Shown here piece by piece: positions 27,678 to 35,709 of a stretch of 42,920 bases of DNA. The notes beneath the pieces are model-generated. The model worked only from the letters and a program-made list of their open reading frames with translations, was not told where the DNA came from and did not search any database. The first letter of the stretch is position 1; each line of letters opens with the position of its first letter. The stretch is from Hansschlegelia zhihuaiae (GTDB lineage Bacteria > Pseudomonadota > Alphaproteobacteria > Rhizobiales > Methylopilaceae). A program made the translations under genes and the position numbers. The stretch spans positions 49,818 through 92,737 of the forward strand of contig NZ_RYFI01000018.1 in NCBI RefSeq assembly GCF_004103825.1, given 5' to 3'.

Positions 27678-27705
27678 CAGATAGTCATTGCCGACCGTAA
27701 CGCAA
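27678..27705 (-). promoter_or_regulatory. Candidate hslV promoter
   Basis: On the minus strand TTGCGT (27705-27700), a 16-bp spacer and TATCTG (27683-27678) lie about 28 bp before the hslV start. The CTATCT stretch also resembles the -10 of alphaproteobacterial RpoH promoters. Weak match. Confidence 0.25.
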
Positions 27706-27730
27706 TGTGAGCGCCTGACCGCCACATTGC
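27702..27730. promoter_or_regulatory. Inverted repeat in the hslV / ELM1 divergent promoter region
   Basis: GCAATGTG (27702-27709) and CACATTGC (27723-27730) are perfect 8-bp arms spaced by 13 bp. They overlap the candidate hslV -35 and lie 54 bp before the divergent gene, so they could be an operator serving either direction. Confidence 0.35.
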
Positions 27731-27783
27731 CTCCCACTTCTGCACGATAAAGGTTGTGCGAGGGGACGTCGGGGTCGGGGGAA

Positions 27784-28785
27784 TTGAAGACCGTCATCGT
27801 AAGCGTGGACAAGGCCGGACACGTCAATCAGTGCCTCGCCGTCTGCGAAGCGGCGGGATGGCGCGCCGACGAGATCGTGCGGATTCCGTCGCCTGGCCGC
27901 ATGACGGCTGCGTGGGATCGCTTTGTTCTCAACCTGCGCAAGCGGGCCGCGACCCGCGCGGCGCGCCCCGAGAGACGCGAGCCCGGCCGGCTGCGGATCG
28001 TGGCGAGCGGCCGCGCCGCAGAGGACGTGGTCGCAAGCTACCGCACGCTCTATGGCGACGATCTCTTCGCCCTATTCAGCGGCAGGCCCCAGTGGCTGAA
28101 ACCGATTTTCGACGTGGCGCTTGCGCCGCGCCATGGCCTCGAAGCAGGCGAGTGCGTCAAAACCGCCGTCATTCCGGCCTCGAAGACGGTGATCTTTCGG
28201 AGCGGGCCGCCCACGCGCCGTCTCGGGGGACGATCCGAGGGCAGCCGCGCGGGCCTCGCGGCGCTGATCGGCGGCCTCAACAAGGCCTTCGTGATCGACG
28301 TCGACCGGATCGCCCGTCAGCTCGACGAGATGGCGGCGCGGCGGGATGGAGAGCCGCTGTCGCTGGTGTTCTCGCGGCGGACGCCGCAGCACGTCGAGAC
28401 GCGGCTGAGGCGGATCTTCGATAACCGCGTCGCGCGCTTCGTCGACCGCGCGGACCGCGCCGGATTCGAGCAGGTGGTGGCGAGCGCCGGCGAGTTCGTG
28501 GTGACGCCCGACAGCATCACCATGGTGTGCGAAATGTGCGTGACTGGCCGCCCGGTGCACGTCTTCGACCTCGAAGTCTTCGACCGCGGCGCCAGCACCT
28601 ACCGGTTCCTCGAGGACCTCCTGGAGAGCGGCGACGTGACGCTCGCGACGGGAGGAACCGCCCGGTCCTGCGAGCCCGGCCTGTTCGCCGTGCCGCCGGC
28701 CGCGCTCTCGCTCTACGAGGCCTGGGAGACCGGCCCGATCGCCTCGCCCCCATGCGCGCCTCGCGGGACAGCTTTGCACAGCTGA
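27784..28785 (+). CDS. ELM1/GtrOC1-family protein (DUF1022)
   Basis: The 333-residue product (start uncertain: TTG 27784 chosen because family similarity begins there, TTG 27754 is the alternative) matches the mitochondrial fission ELM1 family. It has [19 protein letters not shown] at the N terminus, [32 protein letters not shown] and [23 protein letters not shown]. The fold resembles GT-B glycosyltransferases, and bacterial members are suspected in cell-surface sugar transfer; no activity is shown. It is divergent from hslV and 91 bp upstream of hisB, so it may lead the his operon. Confidence 0.8.
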   Translation: MKTVIVSVDKAGHVNQCLAVCEAAGWRADEIVRIPSPGRMTAAWDRFVLNLRKRAATRAARPERREPGRLRIVASGRAAEDVVASYRTLYGDDLFALFSGRPQWLKPIFDVALAPRHGLEAGECVKTAVIPASKTVIFRSGPPTRRLGGRSEGSRAGLAALIGGLNKAFVIDVDRIARQLDEMAARRDGEPLSLVFSRRTPQHVETRLRRIFDNRVARFVDRADRAGFEQVVASAGEFVVTPDSITMVCEMCVTGRPVHVFDLEVFDRGASTYRFLEDLLESGDVTLATGGTARSCEPGLFAVPPAALSLYEAWETGPIASPPCAPRGTALHS

Positions 28786-28876
28786 CCGCGCCACGACGAC
28801 GCAGGGCGTTCGCGCGCGCCCTCAAGGCGTGATAGGCACGCGCCCCATCGCATTCCAGACGGTGGAGCGAGCGCTC

Positions 28877-29470
28877 ATGCGTCGCGCCGAAGTGACCCGC
28901 AAGACGTCCGAGACCGAGATTGCGCTCAGCGTCGATCTCGACGGCGCCGGCGCGTCCGAAATCTCAACCGGCGTCGGCTTCCTCGACCACATGCTCGAGC
29001 TCTTGTCGCGTCACGCCATGATCGACCTGAAGGTCGAGGCGAAGGGCGACGTCCATGTCGACTTCCACCACGTGACCGAGGATGTCGGCATCGCGCTCGG
29101 TCAGGCGGTCCGCAAGGCGCTCGGCGACATGAAGGGACTGACCCGCTACGCGGACTGCCTGATGCCGATGGACGAGACCCTGACCCGCGTCGCGATCGAC
29201 GTGTCGGGCCGGCCGTTTCTGGTCTGGCGCACCGCGTTTCCCGCGCCGAAGATCGGCCAGTTCGACAGCGAGCTTGTGCGCGAGTTCTTCCAGGGTTTCT
29301 CGACGCACGCCGCGGTGACGCTGCATGTCGAGACGCTCTACGGCGCGAACGCTCATCACATCGCCGAAAGCTGCTTCAAGGGATTGGCGCGCTGCCTGAA
29401 GGCCGCGCTCGCCGTCGACCCGCGGGCCGGCGACCGTTTGCCCTCCACCAAAGGCCGGATCGGCGACTGA
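28877..29470 (+). CDS. hisB: Imidazoleglycerol-phosphate dehydratase
   Basis: HisB converts imidazole glycerol phosphate to imidazole acetol phosphate. The 197-residue product starts at ATG 28877 (GGTGGAG upstream), giving [23 protein letters not shown]. The metal-binding motifs are [28 protein letters not shown] and [17 protein letters not shown]. It is the monofunctional type, without a phosphatase domain. First his gene of the cluster. Confidence 0.96.
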   Translation: MRRAEVTRKTSETEIALSVDLDGAGASEISTGVGFLDHMLELLSRHAMIDLKVEAKGDVHVDFHHVTEDVGIALGQAVRKALGDMKGLTRYADCLMPMDETLTRVAIDVSGRPFLVWRTAFPAPKIGQFDSELVREFFQGFSTHAAVTLHVETLYGANAHHIAESCFKGLARCLKAALAVDPRAGDRLPSTKGRIGD

Positions 29471-29489
29471 ACAGGAACCGCTGCTCACG

Positions 29490-29972
29490 ATGCGCAACTG
29501 GCTGATCTACGAACCGCCGGGCGGCGCCCGCCCGGTGCTGGAGGACGCGGAGAAATTCGTGACCGTCCGGGAAGGCTTCTCCAAGGCCGCGTTCTTCCTC
29601 GCGCCCTTCTGGCTCATCTGGCGCCGCTGCTGGCTCGCGCTGGCGCTGTGGGCCGTCGCGGTCGCGCTCGTCGTCGTGGTGTTCCACATGGCCGACCTCC
29701 AGGGCGGGCCGGGGATCGTGTTCCTCGCGCTGCCGAGCCTCGCGGTCGGGCTCGAATCCTCCTGGATCAGGGCGCGGGCGCTCGAGAAGCGCGGCTATGC
29801 GCTCGCCGGCAGCGCGCTCGCCCGCACCCGCGAGGAGGCGGAGGTCGCGTTCTTCCAGGACTGGCTCTCCGAGCGCCCCGTCGTCCAGCCCCAGCAGACG
29901 CCGCGCGCCGCTTACCGGCCGGAGGCGCAGGGCGTGCTCGGCCTGTTCCCGCGGCCCGGCGCCGCGGGATGA
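29490..29972 (+). CDS. DUF2628 membrane protein
   Basis: The 160-residue protein opens MRNWLIYEPPGG, then FVTVREGFSKAAFFLAPFWLIWRRCW, the DUF2628 signature. Hydrophobic helices follow (LALALWAVAVALVVVVFHM, then IVFLALPSLAVGLESS), and a charged cytoplasmic tail (residues 95-160). The family has no known role, but the gene commonly sits between hisB and hisH in Hyphomicrobiales. It lies 19 bp after hisB and 28 bp before hisH. Confidence 0.85.
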   Translation: MRNWLIYEPPGGARPVLEDAEKFVTVREGFSKAAFFLAPFWLIWRRCWLALALWAVAVALVVVVFHMADLQGGPGIVFLALPSLAVGLESSWIRARALEKRGYALAGSALARTREEAEVAFFQDWLSERPVVQPQQTPRAAYRPEAQGVLGLFPRPGAAG

Positions 29973-30000
29973 GCATGGCCGCCGCGCGACAGGCGACGCC

Positions 30001-30636
30001 GTGACGGTCGCGGTCGTCGATTACGGCGCGGGCAATCTGAGGTCCGTGGAGAAGGCGCTGGCGCGCGCCGGCGCGACGGATGTCGTCGTGACCGCCGATC
30101 CGAAGACGGTGGCGGCCGCCGACCGTGTCGTGCTGCCGGGCGACGGCGCCTTTCCCGATTGCCGGGCCGCGCTGTTCGGCGTCTCCGGGCTCGGCGAGGC
30201 GCTCGACGAGGCGGTGATGCGCCGCGGGCGGCCGTTTCTCGGCATCTGCATCGGCATGCAGCTGCTCGCGACCGAGGGCGAGGAATACGAGCCGACCCCC
30301 GGCCTCGACTGGATTCCGGGCCGGGTGGTGCGGATCGAGCCGGGCGAGGCCGGCCTTAAGGTGCCCCACATGGGCTGGAACACGCTCCGGGCTCACCGGC
30401 CGCATGTGCTGACCGCGGGCCTCGACCTTGGCCCGCACGGCCTCCACGCCTATTTCCTGCACGCTTTCCACCTCGCCGCGGCGGACGAGCGGGACGTCGT
30501 GGCCGCGGCCGACTATGGCGGGGCGGTCACGGCGATCGTCGCGCGCGACAACGTCGCCGGCGTGCAGTTCCATCCCGAGAAGAGCCAGCGCCTCGGGCTG
30601 GAGCTTCTGGCCAATTTCGCGAGGTGGCGGCCGTGA
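30001..30636 (+). CDS. hisH: Imidazole glycerol phosphate synthase, glutamine amidotransferase subunit
   Basis: HisH hydrolyses glutamine and passes ammonia to HisF. The 211-residue product starts at GTG 30001 ([16 protein letters not shown]). The catalytic triad is C83 (GICIGMQLL), H191 and E193 (GVQFHPEKS). PHMGWNTL and the YFLHAFH loop are family blocks, the latter with Ala in place of the common Ser. Its stop overlaps hisA. Confidence 0.96.
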   Translation: MTVAVVDYGAGNLRSVEKALARAGATDVVVTADPKTVAAADRVVLPGDGAFPDCRAALFGVSGLGEALDEAVMRRGRPFLGICIGMQLLATEGEEYEPTPGLDWIPGRVVRIEPGEAGLKVPHMGWNTLRAHRPHVLTAGLDLGPHGLHAYFLHAFHLAAADERDVVAAADYGGAVTAIVARDNVAGVQFHPEKSQRLGLELLANFARWRP

Positions 30637-31379
30637 TCCTCTATCCGGCGATCGACCTCAAGGGCGGCGAGGTCGTGCGCCTGCGCCAGGGCGAGATGGA
30701 CAGCGCGACCGTCTACGGCGCCGATCCGGCCGCGCAGGCGGCGTCCTTCGAGGCCCAGGGCTTCGAGTGGATCCATGTCGTGGACCTCGACGGCGCCTTC
30801 GCGGGCGAAAGCCGCAACGCCGAGGCCGTCGAGGGCGTGCTCGCCCGGGTGGCGATCCCCGTCCAGCTCGGCGGCGGCATCCGCGACATGGGCGGCGTCG
30901 AGGCGTGGCTCTCGCGCGGCGTGACCCGCGTCATCCTCGGCACCGCGGCGGTGCGCGACCCGGACTTCGTGAAGGCCGCAGCCAGGGCGCATCCCGGCCG
31001 GGTCGCGGTCGGGATCGACGCCAGGGACGGGCTCGTGGCCGTCCAGGGCTGGGCCGAGGTCTCTGACATGACCGCGCTCGACCTCGCGAAGCGCTTCGAG
31101 GACGCGGGCGTCGCCGCCATCATCTACACCGACATCTCGCGCGACGGGCTGCTGTCGGGTCTTAACCTCGGGAGCACGCGCGAGCTCGCCGAGGCCGTGA
31201 GCATTCCGGTGATCGCCTCCGGCGGCCTCGCAGGGATCGAGGACGTGCGCCGGCTGATCGAGCCGGAGAACGCCGTGATCGCCGGCGCGATCACGGGACG
31301 GGCGCTCTATGACGGGCGGCTCGACGCGGCCGAGGCGATCAGCGCGCTTAAGGCCGGCCATACGGGAAACAACGGATAA
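30633..31379 (+). CDS. hisA: Phosphoribosylformimino-5-aminoimidazole carboxamide ribotide isomerase
   Basis: HisA performs the Amadori rearrangement of ProFAR. I choose GTG 30633 ([17 protein letters not shown]) because it overlaps the hisH stop as GTGA and has GAGGTGG seven bases upstream; GTG 30624 is the alternative. The TIM barrel's catalytic aspartates are D8 and D129 (VGIDARDG). QLGGGIRD and YTDISRDG are the phosphate-binding loops. Length 248 is normal. Confidence 0.96.
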   Translation: MILYPAIDLKGGEVVRLRQGEMDSATVYGADPAAQAASFEAQGFEWIHVVDLDGAFAGESRNAEAVEGVLARVAIPVQLGGGIRDMGGVEAWLSRGVTRVILGTAAVRDPDFVKAAARAHPGRVAVGIDARDGLVAVQGWAEVSDMTALDLAKRFEDAGVAAIIYTDISRDGLLSGLNLGSTRELAEAVSIPVIASGGLAGIEDVRRLIEPENAVIAGAITGRALYDGRLDAAEAISALKAGHTGNNG

Positions 31380-31441
31380 GAATAGGCGTGCCGCGCTGTT
31401 ATGGTCACTTGATCGCAAGTCTTTACGATCCGGGTGGCCAG

Positions 31442-32183
31442 ATGAAGATCGTCGCCGCATCGACCGCTGGGGTCTTTTTCGCTTGGTCCGCACCGGCCGC
31501 CCAGGCGGCGAGCATCCTTCTCACGGACGCCAAGATCGTCGGCGGAGAACTCGTCGTCTCCGGAAAGACCCAGCCGGATCGCAAGGTCGTGTTGGACGAT
31601 CAGTTTGGCCAGAAGGCGAACGGCGCCGGCGGCTTTGTCTTCCGCCTGTCCGACTATCGGCCGCCGACCTGCATCGTCACTCTGACGGCCGGCGACGCCA
31701 GGGCGACGGGCGTGGTGGCCAATTGGGGGCCGCGCGGCGTCTCGCCCCGCGGCGCCTGACGCGCCGACGACCGCTACCTCGCCGATGAGCTGGTGACGTT
31801 CAAGGGCTCGACCTGGCGCGCGCTCGCCGAGAGCAGAGGCCGGCGCCCGGATCAGGACGAGACGAAATGGCAGCTGTTCGCCGCGAGAGGAAACGAGGGC
31901 GCCGACCGGCCCGCAGGGACCGCCCGGCGTGACCGGGGCCAACGTCTTGACCAGGTTGAGCATCACCCACGAGGGCGGTTGCAAGACGTTGGTGTTGTAT
32001 GTCGGCGGCGCTCGGAATGGAGACACCGCGCTGATCACGCCGCGGGCCGTTCTTCCGACCGGCGCGTATCTTCAAGCCCTCGGCTCCTTCTCCGACAATT
32101 ACGTCACGGTGAGGTTCTGCAACGACTCCGGCGCAATCCTGCGGCTCAACGAGACGCAGATGCACGTCACGACGTTCCGTTGA
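31442..32183 (+). pseudogene. Decayed secreted protein with chitin-binding-like and collagen-like segments
   Basis: ATG 31442 starts a signal peptide (MKIVAASTAGVFFAWSAPAAQA) and a beta domain (SILLTDAKIVGGELVVSGKT ... CIVTLTAGDARATGVVANWGPRG). A TGA at 31757-31759 stops it. The same frame continues with YLADELVTFKGSTWRALAES and PDQDETKWQLFAARGNEGAD, a carbohydrate-binding-type repeat, in which TGA replaces an expected Trp. A one-base insertion near 31911 then shifts the frame; removing it restores GAD-GPQ-GPP-GVT-GAN collagen triplets and an intact C-terminal domain (31929-32183, VLTRLSIT ... ETQMHVTTFR). Two separate lesions argue for true decay. It sits between hisA and hisF. Confidence 0.75.
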
Positions 32184-32279
32184 GCGGCGCGGCGCCCGTC
32201 GGGCGTCTGAGGCGTGGCGGCGCGCAGACGTATCGCCTATAGGAGCGGCGGCCGCTGTTGGCCGCCGACCGGACCCCCG

Positions 32280-33068
32280 ATGCTTAAAACCCGCGTCATC
32301 CCCTGTCTCGACGTCAAGGACGGCCGCGTGGTCAAGGGCGTGCGGTTCGTCGACCTGCGAGACGCCGGGGACCCCGTGGAGGCCGCGATCGCCTATGACG
32401 CGGCGGGCGCGGACGAGCTCTGCTTCCTCGACATCACCGCGAGCCACGAGGAGCGGGCGATCCTGCTCGACGTCGTGGCGCGCACCGCCGAGAACTGCTT
32501 CATGCCGGTCACGGTCGGGGGCGGGGTGCGGTCGGTCGAGGACGTGCGGGCGCTGATGCTCGCGGGCGCCGACAAGGTCTCGATCATGTCGGCGGCGGTG
32601 AACGACCGCTCGGTGGTGGCGCGCGCGGCCGAAAAATTCGGCGCGCAGGCCATCGTGGTCGCGGTCGACGCCAAGAAGGTCTCGGCCGCGGGCGAGACCC
32701 CGCGCTGGGAGGTGTTCACCCATGGCGGCCGGCGCCCGACCGGGCTCGACGCGGTCGCCTATGCGGCCGAGGTCGCGGGGCTCGGGGCAGGCGAGATCCT
32801 GTTGACCTCGATGGATCGCGACGGCACCCGCGACGGCTACGAACTCGAACTCACCCGCGCGGTGGTCGACGCCGTGGGCGTGCCGGTGGTGGCGTCGGGC
32901 GGCGTCGGCTCGCTCGATCACCTGGTCGAGGGCGTCGCGAAGGGCGGCGCGAGCGCCGTGCTCGCAGCCTCGATCTTCCATTTCGGCGAGCACACGATCG
33001 GCGAGGCCAAGGCCCGCATGGCCGAGGCCGGGCTGCCCGTCAGGCTCGATCCTGTTGGTGACGGTTAA
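32280..33068 (+). CDS. hisF: Imidazole glycerol phosphate synthase, cyclase subunit
   Basis: HisF closes the imidazole ring using ammonia from HisH. The 262-residue barrel starts at ATG 32280 ([20 protein letters not shown]) with catalytic D11 and D130 (VVAVDAKKV). VTVGGGVRS and [10 protein letters not shown] are the phosphate loops. The 96 bp before it, after the pseudogene, contain no clear ribosome site next to the start, only AGGAG about 35 bp upstream. Confidence 0.97.
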   Translation: MLKTRVIPCLDVKDGRVVKGVRFVDLRDAGDPVEAAIAYDAAGADELCFLDITASHEERAILLDVVARTAENCFMPVTVGGGVRSVEDVRALMLAGADKVSIMSAAVNDRSVVARAAEKFGAQAIVVAVDAKKVSAAGETPRWEVFTHGGRRPTGLDAVAYAAEVAGLGAGEILLTSMDRDGTRDGYELELTRAVVDAVGVPVVASGGVGSLDHLVEGVAKGGASAVLAASIFHFGEHTIGEAKARMAEAGLPVRLDPVGDG

Positions 33069-33103
33069 GCTAAGGTTTGCGCCGGCCGGAAGCTCGGCTT
33101 AAC
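33064..33103. other. Inverted repeat between hisF and hisE
   Basis: GTTAAGC (33064-33070) and GCTTAAC (33097-33103) flank a 26-base GC-rich loop; the hisF stop codon lies in the left arm. It may fold as an RNA hairpin that processes or partly terminates the his transcript. Confidence 0.35.
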
Positions 33104-33135
33104 AGAGCTGGGCATTTCAGCGAGCGGAGCCGCCC

Positions 33136-33450
33136 ATGAGCTTCACCCTCGACGATCTCGACGCCATCGTGTCAGGCCGCGCCTCGGCGGAGGCGGGAGA
33201 ATCCTACACCCGCGTCTTGCTCGACGCCGGTCCCGCGCGTTGCGCCAAGAAGCTGGGCGAGGAGGCGGTGGAGGCGGCGCTCGCGGTGGTGAGCGGCGCC
33301 AAGGTCGAACTCGCCGCGGAGGCCGCGGACGTGCTCTATCACCTCCTGGTGGCGCTCAAGGTCCGTGGCGTTCCCCTGAGCGACGTGATGGCGGTGCTCG
33401 AGAAGCGGACAGCGCAGTCGGGCCTCGCCGAGAAAGCGTCGCGGACGTAG
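33136..33450 (+). CDS. hisE: Phosphoribosyl-ATP pyrophosphatase
   Basis: HisE hydrolyses phosphoribosyl-ATP to phosphoribosyl-AMP, the second step of histidine synthesis. The 104-residue all-helical protein has the MazG-like metal motif [14 protein letters not shown] and [13 protein letters not shown]. It is the separate form, not fused to HisI. coaA starts five bases after its stop. Confidence 0.95.
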   Translation: MSFTLDDLDAIVSGRASAEAGESYTRVLLDAGPARCAKKLGEEAVEAALAVVSGAKVELAAEAADVLYHLLVALKVRGVPLSDVMAVLEKRTAQSGLAEKASRT

Positions 33451-33455
33451 GGCTT

Positions 33456-34412
33456 ATGGACGATCGGCCGAAGCTCCCGAGCCTCTCGCCCTATACGACC
33501 TTCTCCCGCAAGGAGTGGGCGGCGCTTCGCGCCGACACCCCGATGACGCTCGACGACGCCGATCTCGAACGTCTCGGCTCGCTCAACGACCCGATCGACA
33601 TGTCCGAGGTCGAGCAGATCTATCTGCCGATCGCCCGCCTGCTCGCCTTCTACGTGGCGGCGCGCCAGCAGCTGTTCCGCGCCACCCAGCGCTTCCTCGG
33701 CCATTCCGAAACCCGCGTGCCCTATGTGGTCGCGGTGGCCGGCTCGGTCGCGGTCGGCAAGTCGACCACCGCCCGCGTGCTGCGCGCGCTGCTCGCCCGC
33801 TGGCCCGCGATGCCGAAGGTCGACCTGGTGACGACCGACGGCTTCCTGTTGCCGAACGCGGTGCTGAAGCGCGAAGACCTGATGGGCCGCAAGGGCTTTC
33901 CGGAGAGCTACGACGTCCAGTCGCTGTTGCGCTTCGTCTCGGACATCAAGGCCGGCAAACCCACGGTCTCGGCGCCGGTGTACAGCCATCTCGTCTACGA
34001 CGTCCTGCCGAACGAGCGGATGACGATCGAAAAGCCCGACATCGTCATCCTAGAGGGGCTGAACGTCCTGCAGACCGGGGAGAAGCCGAAGAACGGCCGC
34101 GTCGCGCCCTTCGTGTCGGACTTCATCGATTTCGGCATCTATCTCGACGCCGAGGAGCCGCTGCTGCACCGCTGGTATGTCGAGCGCTTCATGCGGCTGC
34201 GCGAAACCGCCTTCCTCGACCCGCAGTCCTACTTCCGGAGATTCGCTCAGGTCTCGAAAGCCGAGGCGCTGAAGACCGCGGAAGCGCTCTGGGCCGAGAT
34301 CAACCTGCCGAACCTGCGCGACAACATCCGCCCCACGCGCCCGCGCGCCGACCTGATCCTGAAGAAGGGCCGCAGCCACCGCATCGAGGAGGTGCGGCTC
34401 AGGAAGATCTGA
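33456..34412 (+). CDS. coaA: Pantothenate kinase, type I
   Basis: CoaA phosphorylates pantothenate, the first and regulated step of CoA synthesis. The 318-residue product starts at ATG 33456 with TAGGG upstream. The P-loop is GSVAVGKS (96-103), followed by [21 protein letters not shown] and [11 protein letters not shown]. It ends the his operon, an arrangement common in Hyphomicrobiales. coaBC and coaE lie elsewhere in the window. Confidence 0.96.
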   Translation: MDDRPKLPSLSPYTTFSRKEWAALRADTPMTLDDADLERLGSLNDPIDMSEVEQIYLPIARLLAFYVAARQQLFRATQRFLGHSETRVPYVVAVAGSVAVGKSTTARVLRALLARWPAMPKVDLVTTDGFLLPNAVLKREDLMGRKGFPESYDVQSLLRFVSDIKAGKPTVSAPVYSHLVYDVLPNERMTIEKPDIVILEGLNVLQTGEKPKNGRVAPFVSDFIDFGIYLDAEEPLLHRWYVERFMRLRETAFLDPQSYFRRFAQVSKAEALKTAEALWAEINLPNLRDNIRPTRPRADLILKKGRSHRIEEVRLRKI

Positions 34413-34422
34413 GCCGGGGTCC

Positions 34423-35235
34423 TCAACCCCTGCGGCGCATCGCGACCATTGCGGGGCTGGGCGGATAGACTGCTGCCGAACGCGGCGCCTGGCGGCGCTC
34501 CGCCCATTCGACGGTGCGATAGTCGAAGCCGTGGACGAGCGTCGGCTTCACGACCTCGAAATAGGGCGAGATGTCGAAGTCGCGCGGCATGTAGAGCGAG
34601 TGGTGGCGGATGTGCAGGATCTCGCGCCGCGCCCCCTCGTCGGTCACGGTCTCGATCCGCGGCAGGATCGGATAGCGCACCTGCTCGAAGGCGCGCGCGA
34701 TCAGCGACGAGCAGATCGCCCGCGTCGGCAGCCCCGAGCCCAGCATCAGCAGCCGCCGTCCGCAGCGCGGCGAGATGAAGGGCAGCGGCGTCAGATAGCG
34801 CATGAGATCAAAAATGTTCTTGACGTCGTATTCGTAGCCGAGTCGCAGGATGCAGTAGCGCGCGACCTGTTCGCGCTCCCTTACGTCGAGGTCGAAGGGG
34901 CGGCAGATGCGGGTCTGCTCGCTGGCGTATTTCGACAGCGGCGCGGAGGCGCAGCCGATGCCGAGCTCCATCTCGACCAGCGTGTGGCGCTCGCCGTCCG
35001 GCTCCCGGACGTCCAGCATGTCGCCGACATAGAGCGCGGCGTGCGACCAGATCGACGAGGTCATCCGCCGGATGACCGAGGCCACGCGCGAGCGGCCCGC
35101 GATCAGCAGCACGTCGCCGATCTCGAGCGAGGCGCGGAGCTTCTCCGGGTCGACCGAGACGAGCGGCTCGCGCCTGACCTCCCGGTTCAGGTAGCCGACC
35201 GCCCCTCGACCGATCGCATTGCCGAGCCAGTCCAT
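34423..35235 (-). CDS. YiiX/YebB-like permuted NlpC/P60 cysteine hydrolase
   Basis: The 270-residue protein has the permuted papain-like order: His first (SSIWSHAALYVG, H65), an acidic residue (LVEMELG), and the cysteine last (TRAICSSLIARAF, C175). LEIGDVLLIAG just before the histidine motif is typical. There is no signal peptide. Related enzymes cleave amide or ester bonds in peptidoglycan or lipids; the substrate is unknown. It converges on coaA with 10 bp between the stops. A 474-bp gene-free region lies upstream. Confidence 0.8.
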   Translation of the reverse strand: MDWLGNAIGRGAVGYLNREVRREPLVSVDPEKLRASLEIGDVLLIAGRSRVASVIRRMTSSIWSHAALYVGDMLDVREPDGERHTLVEMELGIGCASAPLSKYASEQTRICRPFDLDVREREQVARYCILRLGYEYDVKNIFDLMRYLTPLPFISPRCGRRLLMLGSGLPTRAICSSLIARAFEQVRYPILPRIETVTDEGARREILHIRHHSLYMPRDFDISPYFEVVKPTLVHGFDYRTVEWAERRQAPRSAAVYPPSPAMVAMRRRG

Positions 35236-35572
35236 CCGGCGAACCTCGACGCGTCGCCCGATGCATGGCGACAGGATCAGGATGAAGGCGCCCAGCTTTC
35301 GATCGGCCTTCGAAAACCGCGGCCGAAGACGCCTTTTTGCCGATCTTGGTTAACAAATGATCGCCAAATCGGGCGTCGAGCGAGTCGAAACCGGAACGAA
35401 TCATGAATCGGCGATTCGGCCGCGATTCGTTCTACTGGAACGAAACATGACTCGACTCGGGCGGACCCGGGCTCGACTCGGGCTCCAGAGTCGAGTTGCA
35501 GCTATGCTTGACAAATACCAAAGCGCGAGATGCGAAGACTCTGGGCCGGCAAGTCGGCGCAAGTCCGACGCC
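35236..35572. other. Gene-free region with nested inverted and direct repeats
   Basis: No convincing gene is seen. GAACGAATC (35394-35402) and GATTCGTTC (35424-35432) are inverted, with a further GAATCGGCGATTC palindrome inside. CTCGACTCGGGC occurs at 35451-35462 and again at 35472-35483 (21-bp period), and GAGTCGAG at 35488-35495 is its inverse. TTGACA occurs at 35509-35514 without a good -10. The region lies upstream of the YiiX-like gene and may hold its control sites. Confidence 0.5.
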
Positions 35573-35696
35573 CCCTCATCCTTACCTTCTCCCGCAAGCG
35601 GGAGAAGGTGACTTCGACGTTGCGCTTTGGGCCGGCGATGGGGCGCCACGCGGCCGACTTCCCTCTCCCGCTTGCAACAGAGGATAAGGGTGAGGG
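35573..35696. repeat. Extended palindrome, family D (downstream of pheT)
   Basis: Outer arms CCCTCATCCTTA (35573-35584) and TAAGGGTGAGGG (35685-35696, one mismatch) enclose a perfect 11-bp hairpin (35585-35608, loop AA) built on CCTTCTCCCGC. It begins 14 bp beyond the pheT stop and could act as its terminator. Confidence 0.8.
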
Positions 35697-35709
35697 CCCG
35701 TCCGGAGGC

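Noticed and set aside
31757-31759. TGA in the collagen-like gene as a selenocysteine or readthrough codon
   Set aside because: The expected residue is Trp in a carbohydrate-binding repeat, not a redox Cys; a second frameshift downstream shows decay.
35357-35687. Small open frames in the gene-free region (63-84 codons)
   Set aside because: They run into the family D palindrome, which encodes a recurrent Leu-Pro-Gln-Ala-Gly-Glu-Gly pattern seen wherever such repeats are translated; no ribosome site or homology.
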